Below, piece after piece: positions 1 to 4,359 of a stretch of DNA of 7,532 nt. The stretch lies in contig CAZMSM010000085.1 of NCBI GenBank assembly GCA_964568955.1, forward strand, positions 1 through 7,532. Reading direction: 5' to 3'. The notes beneath the pieces are model-generated. The model searched no databases, was not told where the DNA came from, and was given only the letters and a program-made list of their open reading frames with translations. The stretch comes from UBA1447 sp964568955 (GTDB taxonomy: Bacteria; Bacillota; Clostridia; Oscillospirales; Acutalibacteraceae). A program made the position numbers and the translations under genes. The stretch's first letter is position 1; each line of letters begins with the position of its first letter.

Positions 1-1
1 A

Positions 2-30
2 AATATACTCCATTGTACCGGTTTTGTCAA
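2..30 (-). promoter_or_regulatory. Strong sigma-A type promoter reading left, out of the window
   Basis: On the minus strand a perfect -35 box TTGACA (25-30) is followed by a 17-base spacer and a -10 box TATATT (2-7), which has five of six consensus bases. Transcription would leave the window to the left, divergent from the dehydrogenase gene, so a minus-strand gene probably starts just outside. The target gene is not visible. Confidence 0.7.
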
Positions 31-248
31 TGTATTAAAAAAATCATTTGATATTTTAGTCGTTTTTGCTAAAGATACCAGTATATTTTGGTGAATAATA
101 AATAGTTACCTGACTCTCCTCTACATTGCCAACGTTCTTATATATCTATCATACCATAATTGAGTCATAAATCAAGTTTTTTTGCAGCTGTTTGCGAAAA
201 CATTTCCGGGCATTTTTGATAGATTTTGTCTGCCAAAACGTCCCCTAT

Positions 249-279
249 ATTTTCCCTATATGTAATGTATAGGGAAAAT
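249..279. repeat. Perfect 12-bp inverted repeat, 7-base centre
   Basis: ATTTTCCCTATA (249-260) is the exact reverse complement of TATAGGGAAAAT (268-279), with a 7-base centre. It has no T-run on either side, so it is not an intrinsic terminator. A second partial copy of the left arm, CCCCTATAT, lies just upstream at 242-250. The symmetry suggests an operator for a dimeric regulator, or an RNA hairpin if the region is transcribed. No family can be assigned. Confidence 0.6.
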
Positions 280-332
280 GATGTTTTAAGACAAAATTAA
301 ACATGCAAGTGTACTGACTTTACAGACATTGT

Positions 333-351
333 GGCCGGTTCGGCAACGGCC
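333..351 (+). repeat. Short GC-rich hairpin
   Basis: GGCCG (333-337) can pair with CGGCC (347-351) around a 9-base loop. It stands out as GC-rich in an AT-rich intergenic region and lies just upstream of the nested stems at 371-435. There is no T-run after it. It may be part of a structured leader RNA, but the stem is short and could be chance. Confidence 0.3.
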
Positions 352-370
352 GTCACGCACTGCTTGATGC

Positions 371-435
371 AAGGCAACTTAAGCAAGCTTTTAGATTGCT
401 TTGTTCTCCCTCTTTCCTAGGTGTAAAGTTGCTTT
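371..435 (+). ncRNA. Candidate structured leader or small RNA with nested stems
   Basis: The ten bases AAGGCAACTT (371-380) can pair with AAGTTGCTTT (426-435), nine Watson-Crick pairs plus one G-U. Directly inside, AAGCAA (381-386) pairs with TTGCTT (396-401), so the two helices could stack. Alternative pairings exist: AAGGCAA (371-377) with TTGCCTT (434-440), and AAGCAA with TTGCTT (429-434). Mutually exclusive pairings are typical of attenuators, but no known class is recognised and no clear promoter is seen just upstream. The strand is assumed from the downstream gene. Confidence 0.3.
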
Positions 436-482
436 GCCTTACCGGTATTTTTATATCGTTGTATTAATAAGGAGCGTAAAAG

Positions 483-506
483 ATGTGCTATATTACACCA
501 AAGTAA
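483..506 (+). CDS. Possible 7-residue leader peptide (MCYITPK)
   Basis: A 7-codon ORF encoding MCYITPK starts at the ATG of 483-485 and is preceded by AAGGAG (469-474) with 8 bases of spacing, as good a ribosome binding site as any in the window. It directly follows the nested stems at 371-435. A strong translation signal before such a short frame fits an upstream leader peptide or uORF. However, a TTGACA box lies downstream at 526-531, so a transcript carrying this ORF would have to start further left. It could be chance, and no function can be assigned. Confidence 0.25.
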   Translation: MCYITPK

Positions 507-525
507 AAAATTAACATTTTGTACC

Positions 526-556
526 TTGACATTAATTCTGATTTGTGGCGTAATTG
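526..556 (+). promoter_or_regulatory. Candidate promoter for the dehydrogenase operon
   Basis: A perfect TTGACA (526-531) is the best -35 box upstream of the dehydrogenase. The -10 is weak: CGTAAT at 549-554 gives a 17-base spacer, or TAATTG at 551-556 gives 19. Either choice puts the transcript start near 561-566, exactly where the 11-bp stem at 566-645 begins. The leader would then be about 130 bases. Confidence 0.45.
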
Positions 557-565
557 TATAGGAAT

Positions 566-645
566 TATAACAGCCAAGGGGTCGAATGGGATCTTTTTAT
601 CCGCAAACTGCATGTGTAAAGCGCTTTTGGGGTATGGCTGTTATA
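566..645 (+). promoter_or_regulatory. Stem-closed leader element, candidate cis-regulatory RNA
   Basis: TATAACAGCCA (566-576) is perfectly complementary to TGGCTGTTATA (635-645), enclosing 58 bases. Inside are a small GGAT/ATCC hairpin (589-592 with 599-602), a possible GCA/TGC hairpin (603-611), a palindrome AAAGCGCTTT (618-627), and a GGGGT run just inside each arm (578-582 and 629-633). The closed stem plus internal elements resembles a riboswitch-sized domain lying at the predicted 5' end of the mRNA, 50 bases before the start codon. It does not match the purine, SAM, TPP, cobalamin, fluoride, ZTP or THF classes as I know them. The alternative is two operator half-sites for DNA looping. 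Confidence 0.45.
618..627. promoter_or_regulatory. AAAGCGCTTT palindrome, possible LacI-family or cre-like operator
   Basis: AAAGCGCTTT is a perfect 10-bp palindrome centred on CG, the type of core bound by LacI-family regulators including CcpA. The flanks (TGTG on the left, TGGG on the right) fit the usual cre consensus poorly. Its place downstream of the presumed transcript start would suit a roadblock operator. It may instead be part of the folded leader RNA. Confidence 0.25.
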
Positions 646-681
646 GACAAATATAAGCTATAAAATAAAAAACAAAATATT

Positions 682-687
682 GGAGTG
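682..687 (+). promoter_or_regulatory. Ribosome binding site of the dehydrogenase
   Basis: GGAGTG lies 8 bases before the ATG at 696 and fixes this start codon. The closing stem at 566-645 does not cover it, so any leader control would have to act on transcription or through alternative pairing. Confidence 0.7.
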
Positions 688-695
688 AACACTTA

Positions 696-2213
696 ATGAA
701 ACAAACAAGAAGGCTAAAGTATTTTGCCGGCGGAGAGTGGCACGAATCAAAGACCGAAAAGTACATGGATGTATTTAACCCGAGCACCGGTGAGGTACTC
801 GCCCAAACCCCCTGCTGCACTGTGCAAGAGGTTGAAGAAGCGATTGCAGCGGCAAAGAAAGCGTTTTCAAGCTGGTCGCAAACCCCCGTGTTCAAACGTG
901 TGCAGGTACTTTATAAATTCCGCGACTTGGTTGATAAACATATGGACGAGTTAACGGATATCGTTGCGCGTGAGCACGGCAAAGTCTGGGCGGAAGCGCG
1001 CGGTGACATCCTCAAAGTAAAAGAACCTGTCGAATTTGCCTGCTCCGCACCTTCATTGATGCTGGGGGAGAGCCTTATGGACACCTCCTTGGGGTACGAC
1101 ACGGTGCTTTACAGGGAGTCTGTTGGTGTTTTTGCCGGTATTGTACCATTCAACTTCCCCGGTATGATACCCATGGGTTGGATGGCACCGCTGTGTATTG
1201 CCACGGGGAATACAATGGTTATTAAAGCGGCTTCCATGACACCAATGACAGCCATGCGGCTCACGGAGCTTTGGCACGAAGCAGGTTTACCTGCGGGGGT
1301 GCTCAATATTGTAACTTGTTCACGCAGTGAGGCCGAAATCTTTCTGACTCATCCGGATATTAAAGGGGTCAGTTTTGTCGGTTCAACCGCGGTTGGCTTA
1401 CACATCTATTCGACCGCAGCAGCCAATGGCAAAAGGGTGCAGGCGCTTTGCGAGGCGAAAAACCATGGGCTGGTGCTTGAGGATGCCGCGCTTGAGCGTA
1501 GCGCAAGAGGCATTATCAACTCCGCCTTTGGTTGTGCGGGTGAGCGCTGCATGGCTTTGCCGGTTATCGTCGCGCAAGAGAGCATTGCGGACCACCTCGT
1601 CTATCTGCTCGTGAAGTTTGCCAAAGAGCTTAAAATGGGCCCGGCATATGATAAAACATCGGACCTTGGCCCAACCGTAACCGCCCAGCACAGAAAATCC
1701 GTTGTTAAATGGATTGAAAAGGGAATTGAGGAAGGCGCTGAGCTAAAGCTGGACGGCAGAGGTGCGAGCGTAGAGGGATTTGAAAACGGTTTTTACCTCG
1801 GCCCCACTATTTTTGACCACGTAACGCCGGAGATGAGCATTGGCAATAAAGAAATTTTTGGCCCCGTGCTTTGCATCAAAAGGGTTAAAACCTTTGAGGA
1901 AGGCCTTGAGCTGATGAATAAAAACGAATTCGGTAACGGGTCTGTTATTTTCACACAGAGCGGTTATTACGCGCGAGAGTTTGCCAAACACACACACGGC
2001 GGCATGGTTGGCGTCAACGTCGGCATCCCCGTCCCGGTTGGTATTCTACCCTTTACGGGGCATAAAAACTCGTTTTTCGGCGACCTTCATGCGCTGGGCA
2101 AAGACGGCGTAAGATTTTTCACCGAAACCAAGACGGTAACCACTCGCTGGTTTGATGAAGAAGAAATGAAAGCGGACAAGGTGGATACGTGGGATGGGTC
2201 CGTTGGGGGCTGA
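696..2213 (+). CDS. mmsA: CoA-acylating methylmalonate-semialdehyde dehydrogenase-like aldehyde dehydrogenase
   Basis: This is a 505-residue cytoplasmic enzyme of the MmsA/IolA branch of the aldehyde dehydrogenases. Family members convert malonate or methylmalonate semialdehyde, NAD and CoA to acetyl- or propanoyl-CoA, in inositol and valine breakdown. Visible features are PFNFPGMIP near 151-159, the nucleotide-binding FVGSTAVG near 227-234, the AKNH motif near 254-257, GERCMA with the catalytic Cys at 285, KEIFGPV near 384-390, and SFFGDLH near 458-464. The length is close to that of B. subtilis IolA (487). Several positions are unusual. Lys107 stands where IolA has Arg107, needed for decarboxylation. 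KAAS (177-180) replaces the usual KPSE. CE (252-253) replaces GG or TG before AKNH. One residue is inserted after PFNFPGMIP. The fold is certain; the exact substrate is not. It is the first gene of a probable two-gene unit with the ABC ATPase 48 bases downstream, and no other catabolic gene lies nearby. Confidence 0.85.
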   Translation: MKQTRRLKYFAGGEWHESKTEKYMDVFNPSTGEVLAQTPCCTVQEVEEAIAAAKKAFSSWSQTPVFKRVQVLYKFRDLVDKHMDELTDIVAREHGKVWAEARGDILKVKEPVEFACSAPSLMLGESLMDTSLGYDTVLYRESVGVFAGIVPFNFPGMIPMGWMAPLCIATGNTMVIKAASMTPMTAMRLTELWHEAGLPAGVLNIVTCSRSEAEIFLTHPDIKGVSFVGSTAVGLHIYSTAAANGKRVQALCEAKNHGLVLEDAALERSARGIINSAFGCAGERCMALPVIVAQESIADHLVYLLVKFAKELKMGPAYDKTSDLGPTVTAQHRKSVVKWIEKGIEEGAELKLDGRGASVEGFENGFYLGPTIFDHVTPEMSIGNKEIFGPVLCIKRVKTFEEGLELMNKNEFGNGSVIFTQSGYYAREFAKHTHGGMVGVNVGIPVPVGILPFTGHKNSFFGDLHALGKDGVRFFTETKTVTTRWFDEEEMKADKVDTWDGSVGG

Positions 2214-2261
2214 GTCGAAAAACAACAAAAGTGCAACTCACGACGAAAGGAAATGAATGCA

Positions 2262-2945
2262 ATGGCACATTTAATCGATATTAAAGACATGTACAAAATA
2301 TATAACCCCGGTGAAAATGAAGTGCGCGCGCTGGACGGCGTATCACTCACAGTGGAACGGGGCGAGTTCCTTTCTATTATTGGGCAGTCCGGCTCGGGTA
2401 AATCGACACTCATGAATATGCTTGGGCTGTTGGATATTGCTACGAGTGGCACTTATTTTTTGGACGGCAAGGATGTTTCTCGTTTTGGTGACGACGAACT
2501 TTCCGAAATCCGTAACCAACAAATTGGGTTTATTTTTCAAGGCTTCAATCTTATTCCAAGCCTTACCGCACAAGCAAATGTAGAGTTACCCCTTGTTTAC
2601 AGAGGAATGCGTAAAGAACAACGCAACGAACTTTCACAGGCCGCCCTCGAAAGAGTGGGGATGAGCAACCGAAAGAAGCACCTGCCGTCCCAATTGTCGG
2701 GTGGACAGCAACAAAGAGCGGCTATTGCAAGAGCTGTTGCCGCGAGACCACCGATTATTCTGGCGGATGAGCCCACAGGCAACTTGGACTCCGCGTCGGG
2801 CGAAGATGTTATGCGCATTTTACACGAGCTGAACGAAGAAGGCCGCACCATTATTTTGATTACACATGACACCGAGATCGCCGAAACCGCAAAAAGGTTA
2901 ATCCGCTTACACGACGGAAAAATTGTTGAAGACAGAACCAACTAA
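2262..2945 (+). CDS. ABC transporter ATP-binding protein, MacB/LolD/FtsE type
   Basis: This 227-residue nucleotide-binding subunit has all canonical motifs: Walker A GQSGSGKST (41-49), Q-loop Gln93, signature LSGGQQQR (145-152), Walker B ending ILADEPTGNLDS with Glu170, and the switch His202. The wording matches the MacB/LolD/FtsE group, which powers lipoprotein release or drug and peptide export with an FtsX-like permease. I prefer the ATG at 2262 because AAGG (2247-2250) is 11 bases before it. An in-frame ATG at 2253 would sit only 2 bases from that site and would add three residues. No permease gene follows; a terminator comes 16 bases after the stop, so the membrane partner must be encoded elsewhere. 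The 48-base gap to the dehydrogenase gene without a terminator suggests co-transcription. Export of a specific substrate cannot be assigned. Confidence 0.9.
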   Translation: MAHLIDIKDMYKIYNPGENEVRALDGVSLTVERGEFLSIIGQSGSGKSTLMNMLGLLDIATSGTYFLDGKDVSRFGDDELSEIRNQQIGFIFQGFNLIPSLTAQANVELPLVYRGMRKEQRNELSQAALERVGMSNRKKHLPSQLSGGQQQRAAIARAVAARPPIILADEPTGNLDSASGEDVMRILHELNEEGRTIILITHDTEIAETAKRLIRLHDGKIVEDRTN

Positions 2946-2961
2946 GCAATCCATTTAGCCT

Positions 2962-3000
2962 AAAAAAAGAACCGCGGAGTTAATCCGCGGTTCTTTTTTT
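2962..3000. terminator. Perfect bidirectional intrinsic terminator
   Basis: A 17-bp perfect stem (2962-2978 with 2984-3000) around the loop GTTAA carries a GC core CCGCGG flanked by A-run and T-run on both sides. It can end both the rightward ATPase transcript and the leftward UPF0340 transcript, whose stop codon begins 7 bases away. Confidence 0.95.
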
Positions 3001-3006
3001 TAAATT

Positions 3007-3561
3007 TTACATTAAGTTTTCATCATACATTGCCAAGATACCGCCTATATATTTGGGGCGGGTTCGTGCTGCCGATAACAAGGCTTCCCCAATGCGTATG
3101 ACTTTCAACCGCAACGGAATTGCCACGTGTTTAAGATGCATACCGATCAGGGTGCTACCGATATCCAAACCGGCATCCGCCCTAATTGCTTCAACAGCGA
3201 TGGGGTCTTTCATGCTTTTGTATGCCGCTGTGGCAAATGCACCGCCGGCCTTGGGCTGCGGCACGACATTGACCGGGTCCACTAAAGGCACCGCTGAACG
3301 CTCTACAATAATCGCCCTGTTGAGGTGTTCACAGCACTGCGCTGCAAGATAGATATTCCTGCCGGAGAGGACGTCATTGATAGCATCAAAAACAACTTTG
3401 CCTATTTCCGGATTCGAATCGCTGCCAATTCTATGCCCCCTGATTTCACTTGATGAGCAGCCTACCACAACAATTTGACCGGCACGCAGATTTGCAACAT
3501 CAACCAGTTCCAATGCCGCTTGAGTCGCCTCTTGCTTGATTTGTTTAAATAATTCAGACAT
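3007..3561 (-). CDS. ywlG: UPF0340 family protein (YwlG, DUF436, TIGR01440)
   Basis: This 184-residue soluble protein belongs to UPF0340, a family of Bacillota and relatives with known structures but no established function; B. subtilis YwlG is about the same length. A conserved segment VVGCSSSEIRGHRIG lies near 31-45, and a second one around AAQCCEHLNRAI near 77-88. The open frame runs upstream to 3909, but that part is out of family and overlaps the S-component gene in another frame, so I place the start at MSEL (3561). GGGG lies 9 bases before it. An ATG three codons earlier (3570) is possible. The gene lies 116 bases downstream of the S-component gene on the same strand with no terminator between, so it is probably in the same transcript. 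The neighbourhood with a PLP-fold regulator hints at, but does not prove, a link to cofactor metabolism. Confidence 0.88.
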   Translation of the reverse strand: MSELFKQIKQEATQAALELVDVANLRAGQIVVVGCSSSEIRGHRIGSDSNPEIGKVVFDAINDVLSGRNIYLAAQCCEHLNRAIIVERSAVPLVDPVNVVPQPKAGGAFATAAYKSMKDPIAVEAIRADAGLDIGSTLIGMHLKHVAIPLRLKVIRIGEALLSAARTRPKYIGGILAMYDENLM

Positions 3562-3566
3562 CCCCG

Positions 3567-3635
3567 TCATCCCCAACTTTCTAAAATTTTTATAGATTTC
3601 GTAACAATAAGATTTTTTCGCATAAACAGACCCAT
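3567..3635 (-). CDS. Possible 22-residue small protein upstream of the UPF0340 gene
   Basis: A 22-codon frame begins MGLFMRKNL and ends ILESWG. It is preceded by GGAAGG with 9 bases of spacing. Its TGA stop overlaps an in-frame ATG of the UPF0340 frame as ATGA (3567-3570), an arrangement typical of translational coupling. It fills most of the 116-base gap between the S component and UPF0340 genes. The peptide is basic with no recognisable domain. It may be a genuine small protein, a coupling leader, or chance. Confidence 0.25.
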   Translation of the reverse strand: MGLFMRKNLIVTKSIKILESWG

Positions 3636-3677
3636 GCACACTTGCCTTCCACCTGTTAATAAAACGCGGCAGACGTA

Positions 3678-4178
3678 TTACAGGGCAATAACTTTTTTTA
3701 ATATGCTGCTTAGAGAACGATTTAACAGTACCGCCAAGAATGCGTTTGTAACGCCTTGCAGAAGATTGCCGATAATGGACGCCGCTGCCCCCGCAGGTGT
3801 GAATAAGAAAGACTCCCCTATAAAATACCCCAACATCATCAAAACACCGGCGGGCAACGTTGCAAGGATAGCATATTTTTGTTTTTGCTTTTTGTATATC
3901 CAGCCGCAAACGAAGCCTTCAAGCCCTTTGACAACAAATGTAATCGGCGCATAAATTGCATAGCCGGTAATAAGATCCGCCAAGGAGCTGCCAAAAGCAC
4001 CTGCCACGAAGCCGGCTGTCGGCCCCAGCAACAAGCCGGTGAACATTAAGAATGTATCGCCAAAGTTAATATAGCCGTTGAGCACGATTGCCGGGATTTG
4101 GATGATTACCGTGGCGACGGTTGTTAAAGCAATCATCATCGCCAGTAGTGCTAATTTTCGGGGACTCACGTTTTTCAT
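3678..4178 (-). CDS. ECF-transporter S component, probable vitamin uptake (B6 suspected)
   Basis: This 166-residue integral membrane protein shows about six hydrophobic segments (roughly 8-30, 38-52, 54-74, 76-94, 102-124, 131-153). The pattern NFGDTFLMFTGLLLGPTAGF (38-57) followed by GSSLADLITGY and KGLEGFV is characteristic of substrate-binding S components of the riboflavin-type ECF-transporter family. Such subunits bind a vitamin and use shared EcfA/EcfT energising subunits, which are not encoded here. TGAGG (4186-4190) lies 7 bases before the ATG. The gene is divergent from a MocR regulator, and PdxR-type MocR proteins are known to control B6 synthesis and uptake genes, so pyridoxine or pyridoxal is the likeliest substrate. 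This is an inference; riboflavin, thiamine precursors or another vitamin are possible. Confidence 0.8.
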   Translation of the reverse strand: MKNVSPRKLALLAMMIALTTVATVIIQIPAIVLNGYINFGDTFLMFTGLLLGPTAGFVAGAFGSSLADLITGYAIYAPITFVVKGLEGFVCGWIYKKQKQKYAILATLPAGVLMMLGYFIGESFLFTPAGAAASIIGNLLQGVTNAFLAVLLNRSLSSILKKVIAL

Positions 4179-4235
4179 TGATAAACCTCACTGTACTTCA
4201 GCTATATCTAAGCGGCATATTTTCAGTAAAAATCA

Positions 4236-4257
4236 ATTCGCTTGTTTGTAAGCGAAT
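4236..4257. repeat. 8-bp perfect inverted repeat in the S-component leader
   Basis: ATTCGCTT (4236-4243) is the exact reverse complement of AAGCGAAT (4250-4257), with a 6-base centre. It lies between the predicted minus-strand promoter and the S-component start codon. It could be an operator half-site pair or a leader hairpin. No T-run follows on the minus strand, so it is not a simple terminator. Confidence 0.45.
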
Positions 4258-4267
4258 CATCCGTGTA

Positions 4268-4296
4268 TTGACTTTACCAATGCTCACTATTATAAT
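4268..4296 (+). promoter_or_regulatory. Promoter of the MocR-type regulator
   Basis: TTGACT (4268-4273), a 17-base spacer and a perfect TATAAT (4291-4296) form a near-consensus sigma-A promoter. The predicted start near 4303 leaves a leader of about 57 bases before the ATG at 4360. Confidence 0.85.
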
Positions 4297-4316
4297 ACTA
4301 ACTGGTATTAAGTAAA
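4289..4316 (-). promoter_or_regulatory. Overlapping divergent promoter for the S-component gene
   Basis: On the minus strand TTTACT (4311-4316), a 16-base spacer and TATAAT (4289-4294) form a promoter whose -10 box overlaps the plus-strand -10 box, because ATTATAAT is self-complementary. The two promoters therefore cannot easily be occupied together. The leader to the S-component ATG would be about 100 bases. Confidence 0.55.
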
Positions 4317-4325
4317 TGGCCAGTT
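4300..4325. promoter_or_regulatory. Candidate operator AACTGG-N14-CCAGTT for the MocR regulator
   Basis: AACTGG (4300-4305) and CCAGTT (4320-4325) form a 6-bp dyad with a 14-base spacer, centred at about 4312 on the minus-strand -35 box and covering the plus-strand transcript start. MocR/GntR proteins usually autoregulate and bind between divergent genes, so this is the best operator candidate. TTACCA at 4274-4279 and its inverted counterpart TGGTAT at 4303-4308 are additional half-site candidates. Confidence 0.4.
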
Positions 4326-4359
4326 TTCATTTTTTAAACAATGCCAGAATAGGAGCTTT

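Larger units (their letters stand above)
1..695. other. Long intergenic region with regulatory and possible RNA elements
   Basis: No convincing protein gene lies here. The left half is very AT-rich. The strand-specific elements I can support are listed separately: a leftward promoter at 2-30, a perfect inverted repeat at 249-279, a small GC-rich hairpin at 333-351, nested stems at 371-435, a 7-codon ORF at 483-506, a TTGACA box at 526-531, and a stem-closed element at 566-645. The remainder (about 31-248 and 280-330) shows nothing I can name. The length of the region suggests a divergent promoter region shared with a gene off the left edge plus a long leader for the dehydrogenase gene. Confidence 0.7.

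Noticed and set aside
75..92. ATACCAGT at 75-82 resembling the minus-strand copy in the MocR control region
   Set aside because: An eight-base match is expected by chance at this scale and no regulator link is visible; not called as a MocR site.
578..632. Resemblance of GGGTCG and ATGGGAT/ATCCGC to ZTP or THF riboswitches
   Set aside because: Only short words match. The rest of either consensus, such as the ZTP CCGCCTGGGC segment, is absent, so no class is assigned.
641..895. 84-residue minus-strand ORF across the dehydrogenase start
   Set aside because: It is antisense to a clear coding start, low-complexity at its C-terminus, and has no convincing ribosome binding site.
3562..3909. N-terminal extension giving a 300-residue UPF0340 frame
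   Set aside because: The extension overlaps the S-component gene in another frame, is rich in Cys and Arg as shadow frames are, and the family is about 180 residues. The MSEL start fits.
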